Positions 1 through 6,949 of a stretch of DNA of 64,000 bases are shown in pieces. Numbering within the stretch: position 1 is the stretch's first letter; the number at the start of each line of letters is the position of its first letter. The translations under genes and the position numbers were made by a program. Under the pieces are notes generated by a model that had not been told where the DNA came from, made no database searches, and saw nothing but the letters and a program-made list of their open reading frames with translations. The DNA is from Pseudomonas sp. BP8 (GTDB taxonomy: Bacteria; Pseudomonadota; Gammaproteobacteria; Pseudomonadales; Pseudomonadaceae): the NCBI RefSeq assembly GCF_017875955.1, contig NZ_JAGINK010000001.1, positions 5,737,501 to 5,801,500 of the forward strand, in the 5' to 3' direction.

Positions 1-581
1 GGCAAGCCGGCTTCCTGCAGCAACTGCGCGATATACAGCGTCGAGCTCGGGTCGCGCTCCGATGGCTTGAGGATGAAGGCATTGCCGCAAGCGATGGCCA
101 GCGGGTACATCCACAGCGGCACCATGGCCGGGAAGTTGAACGGGGTAATACCGGCAACCACACCCAGTGGCTGGAAATCGGACCAGGCATCGATGTTCGG
201 GCCAACGTTACGGCTGTACTCACCCTTGAGCACTTCCGGAGCGGCACAGGCGAACTCGACGTTCTCGATACCACGCTTGAGTTCACCCGCAGCGTCTTCG
301 AGGGTCTTGCCGTGCTCTTCACTGATCATCTGCGAGATCTTCGCTTCGTTCTGCTCAAGCAGCTGCTTGAAACGGAACATCACCTGGGCGCGCTTGGCCG
401 GTGGCGTATTGCGCCAGGCCGGGAACGCCGCCTTGGCCGAGTCGATGGCCTCTTGCACAGTCGCGCGGCTGGCCAGTTCGACCTTGCGCACGGCCTGGCC
501 GGTGGATGGGTTGAAAACATCGGCGGTACGCTCACCCTTGGAAACCAGCTCGCCGTTGATCAGGTGCTGAACAATGCTCAT
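1..581 (-). CDS. mmsA: Methylmalonate-semialdehyde dehydrogenase (CoA-acylating), 3' end cut by window
   Basis: Only the N-terminal 193 codons are in the window; the gene runs off the left edge. The reverse-strand translation begins MSIVQHLINGELVSKGERT and continues into the aldehyde-dehydrogenase fold, with a NAFILKPSERDP cofactor-binding stretch near the cut. Family members oxidise malonate or methylmalonate semialdehyde to acetyl- or propionyl-CoA, without the catalytic step needing a separate ligase. The ATG at 579-581 is preceded by GGAG about 8 nt upstream. It follows aptA on the same strand after a 69-nt gap holding an inverted repeat (GGCAGGC 609-615 / GCCTGCC 628-634). Context inference: aptA makes malonate semialdehyde from beta-alanine and this enzyme consumes it. 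The catalytic Cys lies outside the window, so identity rests on N-terminal similarity and context. Confidence 0.93.
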   Translation of the reverse strand, partial: MSIVQHLINGELVSKGERTADVFNPSTGQAVRKVELASRATVQEAIDSAKAAFPAWRNTPPAKRAQVMFRFKQLLEQNEAKISQMISEEHGKTLEDAAGELKRGIENVEFACAAPEVLKGEYSRNVGPNIDAWSDFQPLGVVAGITPFNFPAMVPLWMYPLAIACGNAFILKPSERDPSSTLYIAQLLQEAGL

Positions 582-650
582 GCATAACTCCAGAAACAAG
601 AAGGATGGGGCAGGCATGCCCATGCACGCCTGCCGTCAGAATCAGACAAA

Positions 651-1997
651 TCAGTCGACCTGGTTGAGGGTCTCGCCCACCGCATCGAACAGACGATCGA
701 GCTCCTGCGGCTGGGTATTGAAGGTCGGCCCGAACTGCAGGGTGTCACCGCCGTAACGTACGTAGAAACCTTTCTGCCAGAGTTTCATGGCTACTTCATA
801 GGGCCGCACGATGGCATCACCGTCACGCGCAGCGATCTGGATGGCGCCGGCCAGGCCATAGTTGCGAATGTCGACGATATTCTTGGTGCCTTTGACGCCG
901 TGTAACAGCTTCTCGAAGTGCGGCGACAGCTCGGCGGCCGACTGCACAAGTTTTTCCTTCTGCAGCAGATCGAGCGCGGCGATACCCGCGGCGCAAGCGA
1001 CCGGGTGGGCCGAGTAGGTGTAACCGTGGGGAAACTCGACGGCGTACTCCGGCGTCGGCTGGTTCATGAAGGTCTGGTAGATCTCGCTGCTGGCAACGAC
1101 CGCGCCCATCGGAATAGCACCGTTGGTGATCTGCTTGGCGATACACATCAAGTCCGGGGTAACGCCGAAGGCTTCGGCACCGGTCATGGCACCCATGCGG
1201 CCAAAGCCGGTGATCACTTCGTCAAAGATCAGCAGGATGTTGTGCTGGGTGCAGATCTCGCGCAGACGCTTGAGGTAACCCTTCGGCGGCGGCAGCACAC
1301 CAGCCGAGCCGGCCAGCGGCTCGACGATCACCGCGGCGATGTTCGAGGCGTCATGCAACTCGATCAGCTTGAGCATCTCGTCGGCCAGGGCAATACCGCC
1401 CTCCTCCGGCAGACCTTTGGAGTAGGCGTTGACCGGCAGCACGGTGTGAGGCAGGTGATCGACATCAAGCAGTTGGCCGAACATCTTGCGGTTGCCGTTG
1501 ACCCCGCCCAGGCTGGTGCCGGCGATATTGACGCCATGGTAGCCACGCGCCCGGCCAATCATCTTGGTCTTGGTCGCCTGGCCTTTCAGGCGCCAGTAGG
1601 CACGGACCATCTTCAGCGCAGTGTCGGCGCACTCGGAACCGGAGTTGGTAAAGAACACATGGTTCAAGTCACCCGGGGTCAGGTCGGTGATCTTTTCTGC
1701 GAGCTGGAACGACAGCGGGTGGCCGTACTGGAATGCAGGGGAGTAATCGAGCACGCCAACCTGGCGCGCGACCGCCTCGCTGATCTCCTTGCGCGTGTGC
1801 CCGGCACCGCAGGTCCACAGCCCCGACAAGGCGTCAAAGATCCTGCGCCCCTTGTCGTCAACCAGATAACTGCCATCGGCGGCAACGATCAGGCGCGGGT
1901 CACGCTGGAAATTGCGGTTGGCGGTATACGGCATCCAGTGGGCATCCAGCTTGAGCTGGCTGGCGATGCCGGTGGTTGCAGTTTCGGGCATGTTCAT
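651..1997 (-). CDS. aptA: Beta-alanine--pyruvate transaminase (omega-amino-acid aminotransferase)
   Basis: 448 residues, the usual length for this class-III, PLP-dependent aminotransferase. It moves the amino group of beta-alanine to pyruvate, giving malonate semialdehyde and L-alanine in the cytosol. Visible motifs: the cofactor Asp in LIFDEVITGFGR (D259) and the Schiff-base lysine in CIAKQITNGAIPMG (K288, the position reported for the P. putida/P. aeruginosa enzymes). The ATG at 1995-1997 has a GAGGAA ribosome site 8 nt upstream. It lies just upstream of mmsA on the same strand, a likely two-gene beta-alanine operon, and is transcribed away from a LysR-type regulator, the usual arrangement for local control. 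Related omega-transaminases acting on other amines cannot be told apart by sequence alone. Confidence 0.95.
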   Translation of the reverse strand: MNMPETATTGIASQLKLDAHWMPYTANRNFQRDPRLIVAADGSYLVDDKGRRIFDALSGLWTCGAGHTRKEISEAVARQVGVLDYSPAFQYGHPLSFQLAEKITDLTPGDLNHVFFTNSGSECADTALKMVRAYWRLKGQATKTKMIGRARGYHGVNIAGTSLGGVNGNRKMFGQLLDVDHLPHTVLPVNAYSKGLPEEGGIALADEMLKLIELHDASNIAAVIVEPLAGSAGVLPPPKGYLKRLREICTQHNILLIFDEVITGFGRMGAMTGAEAFGVTPDLMCIAKQITNGAIPMGAVVASSEIYQTFMNQPTPEYAVEFPHGYTYSAHPVACAAGIAALDLLQKEKLVQSAAELSPHFEKLLHGVKGTKNIVDIRNYGLAGAIQIAARDGDAIVRPYEVAMKLWQKGFYVRYGGDTLQFGPTFNTQPQELDRLFDAVGETLNQVD

Positions 1998-2097
1998 CGG
2001 GCGGTTCCTCGGAAGACGAATAGGCAGCGATGGATGTTGTTGCAGCTAAATTGTCACGGCGATAAAGTCTGGAAAAGCCTACTTTTCTAATCTTCAG

Positions 2098-2112
2098 TTA
2101 GCAGCGGACTAA
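2098..2112. promoter_or_regulatory. Candidate LysR-type operator in the aptA/lysR divergent region
   Basis: The 119-bp region between the divergent starts contains TTAG-N7-CTAA (2098-2112). This is dyad symmetric and includes a T-N11-A core (2099-2111), the generic form bound by LysR-family proteins. It lies only 5 bp before the regulator start, so autorepression is more easily pictured than activation of aptA. This is inference from pattern only. Confidence 0.35.
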
Positions 2113-2116
2113 ACTA

Positions 2117-3034
2117 ATGAGCCGACGCCCCGACCCCCTCGCCCAGGTCAGTGATTTCGACATACGCTTGTTGAAGATCTACCGCAGCGTCGTAGAGTGC
2201 GGCGGCTTCTCTGCCGCGGAAAACGTCCTCGGCATCGGCCGTTCGGCGATCAGCCAGCAGATGAGCGACCTCGAACAACGCCTTGGCCTGCGCCTGTGCC
2301 AGCGCGGGCGTGCCGGTTTCTCGCTGACCGAAGAAGGTCGCGACGTCTACCACTCCGCCCTGCAACTGCTCAGCGCCCTCGAAACCTTTCGCACCGAGGT
2401 CAACGGTCTGCACCAGCATTTGCGCGGCGAGCTGAACATCGGCCTGACCGACAACCTGGTGACCTTGCCGCATATGCGCATTACCCACGCCTTGGCCGAG
2501 CTCAAGGACCGCGGCCCCGACGTGCGTATCCAGATCCGCATGATCGCACCGAGCCAGGTTGAGCAAGGGGTACTCGATGGCAGCCTGCACGTTGGCGTGG
2601 TACCGCAGACCAGTCCCTTGTCAGGCCTGGAGTACCAGCCGCTGTACAGCGAGCGGTCACTGCTCTATTGCGCAGTCGGCCATCCGCTGTTCTATGCCGA
2701 TGACCAGAAGATCGACGACGAGCGCCTGAACAGCCAGGATGCCATCGCCCCGACCTTCCGCCTGCCCGCCGATATCCAGGCGCACTACCAGGCGCTGCAT
2801 TGCACCGCCTCCGCGTCGGACCGCGAAGGCATGGCGTTTCTGATCCTGACCGGACGCTTTATCGGCTATCTGCCGGAGCATTACGCCAACGTGTGGGTGC
2901 AACAGGGGCGGCTGCGCGCGCTGAAACCGGCGCACCGCCACTACGAGCTGAGCCTGAGTTGGGTAACCCGCAAAGGCCGCAGGCCCAACCTCGTCCTGGA
3001 AAGCTTCCTGGAAAGCCTCGCCGCGACGCGCTAA
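2117..3034 (+). CDS. LysR-family transcriptional regulator, divergent from aptA
   Basis: 305 residues, standard LysR length. The N-terminal winged helix-turn-helix spans roughly residues 15-75 (FDIRLLKIYRSVVECGGFSAAE, AISQQMSDLEQRLG). It is followed by a substrate-binding-like effector domain to the C-terminus. Translation starts at the ATG at 2117. It is divergently transcribed from aptA-mmsA with 119 bp between starts, so the likely target is that operon and the inducer may be beta-alanine or a semialdehyde; this is context inference. The effector pocket cannot be assigned from sequence. A -35/-10-like pair just after this gene suggests the following TetR gene has its own promoter. Confidence 0.9.
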   Translation: MSRRPDPLAQVSDFDIRLLKIYRSVVECGGFSAAENVLGIGRSAISQQMSDLEQRLGLRLCQRGRAGFSLTEEGRDVYHSALQLLSALETFRTEVNGLHQHLRGELNIGLTDNLVTLPHMRITHALAELKDRGPDVRIQIRMIAPSQVEQGVLDGSLHVGVVPQTSPLSGLEYQPLYSERSLLYCAVGHPLFYADDQKIDDERLNSQDAIAPTFRLPADIQAHYQALHCTASASDREGMAFLILTGRFIGYLPEHYANVWVQQGRLRALKPAHRHYELSLSWVTRKGRRPNLVLESFLESLAATR

Positions 3035-3038
3035 AGGC

Positions 3039-3066
3039 TTGTCACTTCGCCACAGGCAGGTAATCT
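3039..3066 (+). promoter_or_regulatory. Predicted sigma-70 promoter of the TetR gene
   Basis: TTGTCA (3039-3044), a 16-bp spacer and TAATCT (3061-3066) resemble a sigma-70 promoter 41 bp before the TetR start. A short TGTC-C-GACA dyad (about 3066-3074) overlaps the downstream side and could be an autoregulatory site, but it is too short to be sure. Confidence 0.4.
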
Positions 3067-3106
3067 GTCCGACAATCCGTCGTTTCAGCCCCGTCCGGAA
3101 TCGTCC

Positions 3107-3769
3107 ATGACCCTAGAAGTCCCTGCGCATCGCCTCCCCGCCTCGGGCAAGCCCGCTGGCCGCATCCGCCAGAAGAACGAACAGGCCATCATCCAGGCCG
3201 CCGAGGACGAGTTCGCCCGCCACGGCTTCAAGGGCACGAGCATGAATACCATCGCGCTCAAGGCCGGCTTGCCCAAGGCCAACCTGCACTACTACTTCAC
3301 CAACAAGCTTGGCCTGTACATCGCCGTGCTGAGCAATATCATCGAGTTGTGGGACAGCACCTTCAACGCCCTGAGCGTCGACGACGACCCGGGCCAGGCG
3401 CTCAGCCAGTACATCCGCACCAAGATGGAGTTCTCCCGCCGCAACCCGCAGGCCTCGCGGATCTTCGCGATGGAAGTGATCAGCGGCGGCCAGTGCCTGA
3501 GCGAGTACTTCAGCGCCGACTACCGCGAATGGTTCCGCGGCCGTACCACGGTGTTCCAGGCCTGGATCGAGGCGGGCAAGATGGACCCGGTCGACCCGGT
3601 ACACCTGATCTTCCTGCTCTGGGGCAGCACCCAGCACTATGCCGACTTCTCGACCCAGATCTGCCAGGTCACCGGCCGCAGCCGCCTGACCAAGCAAGAC
3701 ATGGAAGATGCCAGCAACAACCTTATCCACATCATTCTCAAGGGCTGCGGTATCACTCCGCCCGCCTGA
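3107..3769 (+). CDS. TetR-family regulator of the RutR-like subgroup
   Basis: 220 residues. A TetR helix-turn-helix lies at about residues 25-70 (DEFARHGFKGTSMNTIALKA followed by GLPKANLHYYF). It is followed by an all-helical ligand domain with the NPQASRIFAMEVISGG segment typical of the RutR/YcdC C-terminal family. RutR-type proteins sense uracil and control pyrimidine catabolism; no rut genes are visible here. Beta-alanine is the end product of reductive uracil breakdown and aptA lies 1.1 kb away, so a role in pyrimidine or beta-alanine metabolism is plausible but unproven. The gene is followed 9 nt later by the YigZ-family gene on the same strand, so the two are probably co-transcribed. 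Confidence 0.85.
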   Translation: MTLEVPAHRLPASGKPAGRIRQKNEQAIIQAAEDEFARHGFKGTSMNTIALKAGLPKANLHYYFTNKLGLYIAVLSNIIELWDSTFNALSVDDDPGQALSQYIRTKMEFSRRNPQASRIFAMEVISGGQCLSEYFSADYREWFRGRTTVFQAWIEAGKMDPVDPVHLIFLLWGSTQHYADFSTQICQVTGRSRLTKQDMEDASNNLIHIILKGCGITPPA

Positions 3770-3778
3770 CCCGGACCT

Positions 3779-4363
3779 ATGCCTTCTACCCTGCTCGAGC
3801 TCTGCGAATTTCGCGAGGATATCCGCAAGAGCCGCTTCATCACCCTCGCCGGCCCGATCAGCAGCGCTGCCGAGGCGATGAGCTTCATCGAACGCCACAG
3901 CGACCTGGCGGCCACCCACAACTGCTGGGCCTGGAAGCTCGGCGGCCAGTACCGCAGCAACGACGACGGCGAACCCGGCGGCACGGCCGGGCGGCCGATC
4001 CTGGCGGCGATCGAAGCGCAAGACTGCGATCAGGTGGTCGTGCTGGTGATTCGTTGGTATGGCGGCATCCAGTTGGGCACCGGTGGCCTCGCCCGGGCCT
4101 ACGGTGGCGGCGCCAACAAATGCCTGCAGCAGGCGCCCAAGCGCTTGCTGGTGCAGCGCAGCGAGTACCGTTGCAGCTGCGCCTTCAGCGAGCTGGCGTT
4201 GCTCAAGTTGCGCCTGGCCGAGGTCGACGGACTGGTGCTCGATGAGCAGTTCGGTGCCAACGGTGTCGACTTGCAAGTGGCGGTGGGCGAAGCGCACCTT
4301 GAAACCCTGCAACGCCAGTTCGCTGACCTGAGTCGCGGCCGGATCTTGCTCGAAGCGCTCTGA
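3779..4363 (+). CDS. yigZ: YigZ/IMPACT (UPF0029) family protein
   Basis: 194 residues, close to the roughly 200-residue YigZ family. The N-terminal UPF0029 domain carries THNCWAWKLG (about 46-55), DDGEPGGTAGRP and the signature RWYGGIQLGTGGL (92-104). A C-terminal ferredoxin-like DUF1949 region follows (about 130-190). Bacterial YigZ proteins are cytosolic and of poorly defined function; the eukaryotic relative IMPACT regulates a translation-control kinase, and that role should not be transferred here. It begins 9 nt after the TetR gene and ends before a GCCCACA/TGTGGGC hairpin, so it is probably the last gene of a two-gene unit. Confidence 0.9.
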   Translation: MPSTLLELCEFREDIRKSRFITLAGPISSAAEAMSFIERHSDLAATHNCWAWKLGGQYRSNDDGEPGGTAGRPILAAIEAQDCDQVVVLVIRWYGGIQLGTGGLARAYGGGANKCLQQAPKRLLVQRSEYRCSCAFSELALLKLRLAEVDGLVLDEQFGANGVDLQVAVGEAHLETLQRQFADLSRGRILLEAL

Positions 4364-4369
4364 ACCTTT

Positions 4370-4388
4370 GCCCACAACTACTGTGGGC
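4370..4388 (+). terminator. Short hairpin after yigZ, weak terminator candidate
   Basis: GCCCACA (4370-4376) pairs with TGTGGGC (4382-4388) around a 5-nt loop, 6 nt after the yigZ stop. There is no T-tract, so intrinsic termination is uncertain. Confidence 0.35.
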
Positions 4389-4393
4389 CTGCC

Positions 4394-4603
4394 TGTGGAT
4401 AAGCTTGGGGCACTCTCACGCAGCCCACGTATTCAAAGGCCTGCAGAAGAATGATCATATTTTGATCACATTTTCATGACAGGCCAGCAACCCGCTTGTT
4501 TTCAGTAAGTTATCCCCAGACCGGGCACCTTCCGGCCAACATTGACGCTTATCTGCACGACACCGGGCTTGCGCACAGATACTGTGGAGGAGCTTGTGGA
4601 TAA
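4394..4603. other. Cluster of DnaA-box-like 9-mers in a 343-bp gene-free region
   Basis: The interval 4364-4706 has no convincing gene. It contains two exact matches to the DnaA-box consensus TTATCCACA on the minus strand (4394-4402 and 4595-4603) and one single-mismatch copy, TTATCCCCA, on the plus strand (4510-4518). An AT-rich stretch lies between the first two (about 4450-4476). Three more exact copies lie in nearby genes, near 3723, 6073 and 7219. The match is seen directly; binding by DnaA is inference. Confidence 0.45.
4452..4468. promoter_or_regulatory. Paired TGATCA element, copy 1
   Basis: TGATCATATTTTGATCA: two TGATCA palindromes whose starts are 11 bp apart, one helical turn. A 15-of-17 identical element sits at 4653-4669, 201 bp downstream, just before the short-chain dehydrogenase. 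Equal spacing within both copies suggests a shared binding protein. Confidence 0.4.
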
Positions 4604-4652
4604 CCCGTGCGCTATCAGGTCAGAGCCTGATGGCATAAGCCCCCGGGCCAAC

Positions 4653-4669
4653 TGATCGTTTTTTGATCA
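4653..4669. promoter_or_regulatory. Paired TGATCA element, copy 2, upstream of the dehydrogenase gene
   Basis: TGATCGTTTTTTGATCA, 38 bp before the ATG at 4707, with half-sites 11 bp apart as in copy 1 at 4452-4468. The position fits an operator overlapping the promoter or leader of the dehydrogenase gene. The regulator is unknown. Confidence 0.4.
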
Positions 4670-4706
4670 ATGGCAGTCAACAGTCCCCATCAAAAGGAGC
4701 AGTGAA

Positions 4707-5393
4707 ATGACCGCAAACAAGACCGCACTGATCATCGGCGCCTCGCGCGGCCTCGGCCTGGGCCTGGCGCAGCGTCTGCATGAAGATGGCTGGAACATTA
4801 TCGCCACTGTACGCAACGCGCAGAATCCTGGCGATGTCGGCAGCCTGGCCGGGGTACAACTGGAAACCCTGGAAATGAACGACACCCAGCAACTGGATGC
4901 CTTGCAGCAACGCCTGCAGGGCCAGGTGCTTGACCTGCTGTTCGTCAACGCCGGGGTCATGGGCCCGTTGCCACAGGACCTGGAAAGCGTCAGCACGCAG
5001 GCCATCGGCGAGCTGTTCATGACCAATGCAGTGGCGCCAATCCGAGTCGCCCGCCGCCTCGCCGGGCAACTGCGCGAAGGCAGCGGAGTGCTGGCCTTCA
5101 TGAGTTCGATCCTGGGCAGCGTGAGCATCCCCGACGGCGGCGAGATCCCCTTGTACAAGGCCAGCAAGGCCGCCCTGAACTCGATGATCAACAGCTTCGT
5201 GGTCGATTTGCAGCGCCCCGACCTCAGCGTGCTGGCCATGCACCCGGGTTGGGTGAAGACTGCCATGGGCGGCGAAAACGCCGAGATCGACGTGCTCACC
5301 AGCACCCGCGGCATGCTCGAGCAGATCAAGGCGCAGGCCGGCAATGGCGGCCTGCGCTTCATCAACTACAAGGGCGAAGCGCTGACCTGGTGA
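4707..5393 (+). CDS. Short-chain dehydrogenase/reductase (CsgA/sniffer-like)
   Basis: 228 residues, a compact classical SDR. The N-terminal dinucleotide-binding motif is GASRGLGLG (11-19), followed by NAG (81-83). The catalytic set is a Ser in FMSS (133-134) and YKASK with Y150 and K154. The PGWVKTAMGG segment is the usual substrate-loop start. It most resembles the carbonyl-reductase/CsgA-like group, whose substrates vary, so none is assigned. The ATG is preceded by AAAGGAG. The upstream region with paired TGATCA elements suggests dedicated regulation. A GC-rich stem downstream (5404-5438) indicates a single-gene unit. Confidence 0.9.
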   Translation: MTANKTALIIGASRGLGLGLAQRLHEDGWNIIATVRNAQNPGDVGSLAGVQLETLEMNDTQQLDALQQRLQGQVLDLLFVNAGVMGPLPQDLESVSTQAIGELFMTNAVAPIRVARRLAGQLREGSGVLAFMSSILGSVSIPDGGEIPLYKASKAALNSMINSFVVDLQRPDLSVLAMHPGWVKTAMGGENAEIDVLTSTRGMLEQIKAQAGNGGLRFINYKGEALTW

Positions 5394-5403
5394 ATTGAAA
5401 GCT

Positions 5404-5438
5404 GTGGGGCGAGGCAGTAGACTCGGTGCCTCGCCCAC
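5404..5438 (+). terminator. GC-rich hairpin after the dehydrogenase gene
   Basis: GTGGGGCGAGGC (5404-5415) pairs with GCCTCGCCCAC (5428-5438), an 11-bp stem with one bulged G. It lacks a clear T-tract, so it may terminate weakly or stabilise the 3' end. Confidence 0.4.
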
Positions 5439-5513
5439 GTGGCGAACCTGGATCAGCAGACAGGGCAAAACTGAGCTGGCTTACCTGAACCCACTTTCAG
5501 AGGAGCCGGCACC

Positions 5514-6869
5514 ATGCCTGCGACCCGTACCTGGTTGAAATCTCCCCTTGCCATCTTCACTGCCAATGATGCCGACGCGCGCGGCGGGCTGGTCATCGAA
5601 GACGGCCGCATCAGCGAACTCCTGGCCCTTGGCCAAAGCCCCAGCCTACCCTGCGACCAGGTCTTTGATGCCCGTGAACATGTGGTCCTGCCCGGCCTGA
5701 TCAATACCCACCACCACTTCTACCAGACCCTCACCCGCGCCTGGGCGCCAGTGGTCAACCAGCCGCTATTCCCCTGGTTGAAGACGCTCTACCCGGTATG
5801 GGCGCGGCTGACCCCGGCCAAGCTCGAGCTGGCCAGCCAGGTTGCCCTGGCCGAGCTGCTGCTGTCCGGCTGCACCACCGCCGCCGATCACCACTACCTG
5901 TTCCCGGAGGGGCTGGACAACGCGATCGACGTGCAGGTTGAAGCCGTGCGCAAGCTGGGCATGCGCGCCATGCTGACCCGCGGCTCGATGAGCCTTGGCG
6001 AAGACGACGGCGGCCTGCCGCCGCAACAGACCGTGCAGCAGGGCGAAGTGATCCTGGCCGACAGCCAGCGACTTATCCACAGCTACCACGAACGCGGCGA
6101 CGGCGCGCAGATCCAGATCGCCCTGGCCCCCTGCTCACCGTTTTCGGTCACCCCAGAGATCATGCGCGCCAGCGCCGAGCTCGCCGAGTCGCTCGACGTT
6201 CGCCTGCATACCCACTTGGCGGAAACCCTCGACGAAGAGGACTTCTGCCTGCAACGCTTCGGCCTGCGCACCGTCGACTACCTGGACAGCGTCGGCTGGC
6301 TCGGCCCGCGCACCTGGCTGGCGCATGGCATCCATTTCAACCCTGATGAAATCGCTCGCCTGGGCGAGGCCGGCACCGGTGTCTGCCACTGCCCAAGCTC
6401 GAACATGCGCCTGGCGTCAGGCATCTGCCCGACCGTCGACCTGGAAAACGCCGGTGCACCGGTGGGCCTCGGTGTGGACGGCTCCGCTTCCAACGATGCC
6501 TCGAACATGATCCTCGAAGCACGCCAGGCCCTGTACCTGCAACGGCTGCGCTACGGTGCCGAACAGATCACCCCGGAGCGCGCGCTGGGCTGGGCAACGC
6601 GCGGCTCGGCGCGCTTGCTCGGGCGCAGCGACATCGGCCAGTTGGCGGTCGGCAAACAAGCCGACCTGGCCCTGTTCAAGCTCGACGAACTGCGCTTCTC
6701 GGGCAGCCACGACCCGCTCTCGGCGCTGCTGCTGTGCGGTGCCGACCGCGCCGACCGGGTGATGGTCGGCGGCCAATGGCGGGTTATCGACGGGCAGATC
6801 GAAGGCCTGGACGTACAGCGCCTGATCGCCAATCACCGCCAAGCCGCAGCGCAACTGATCGCCGGTTGA
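5514..6869 (+). CDS. 8-oxoguanine deaminase (amidohydrolase superfamily)
   Basis: 451 residues. The metal-dependent amidohydrolase fold is shown by the beta-strand-1 histidines in NTHHHFYQ (64-71), HTHLAE (232-237), AHGIHF (270-275) and the catalytic Asp in GVDGSASND (D322). This matches the cog0402 subgroup of which P. aeruginosa Pa0142 was shown to deaminate 8-oxoguanine to urate (established for that homologue). The AGGAG ribosome site sits 7-8 nt before the ATG. An adenine deaminase gene follows on the same strand after 80 bp, so the pair looks like a purine-base salvage or clean-up unit. Guanine or another aminopurine as substrate cannot be excluded without assay. Confidence 0.85.
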   Translation: MPATRTWLKSPLAIFTANDADARGGLVIEDGRISELLALGQSPSLPCDQVFDAREHVVLPGLINTHHHFYQTLTRAWAPVVNQPLFPWLKTLYPVWARLTPAKLELASQVALAELLLSGCTTAADHHYLFPEGLDNAIDVQVEAVRKLGMRAMLTRGSMSLGEDDGGLPPQQTVQQGEVILADSQRLIHSYHERGDGAQIQIALAPCSPFSVTPEIMRASAELAESLDVRLHTHLAETLDEEDFCLQRFGLRTVDYLDSVGWLGPRTWLAHGIHFNPDEIARLGEAGTGVCHCPSSNMRLASGICPTVDLENAGAPVGLGVDGSASNDASNMILEARQALYLQRLRYGAEQITPERALGWATRGSARLLGRSDIGQLAVGKQADLALFKLDELRFSGSHDPLSALLLCGADRADRVMVGGQWRVIDGQIEGLDVQRLIANHRQAAAQLIAG

Positions 6870-6911
6870 TGTCACCGGGCCAGACCGGGCGCATTGCCCG
6901 GCCTGGCCCTG

Positions 6912-6917
6912 TAGAAT
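6912..6917 (+). promoter_or_regulatory. -10-like element before the adenine deaminase gene
   Basis: TAGAAT, a frequent Pseudomonas -10 hexamer, lies 32 bp before the ATG at 6950. No good -35 is visible at 16-18 bp, so read-through from the upstream deaminase gene may be the main source of message. Confidence 0.3.
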
Positions 6918-6949
6918 GGCGGCAACCGTTCCTGATCGAGATTGCACAC

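Noticed and set aside
3113..4375. 420-codon minus-strand frame across the TetR and yigZ genes
   Set aside because: It is antisense to two recognised genes and shows no motif or ribosome site.
4364..4706. Possible replication origin
   Set aside because: DnaA-box-like sites alone are not enough: no rep, dnaA, parB or gidA neighbours are here. The interval is more likely a regulatory or titration region, reported as a finding only.
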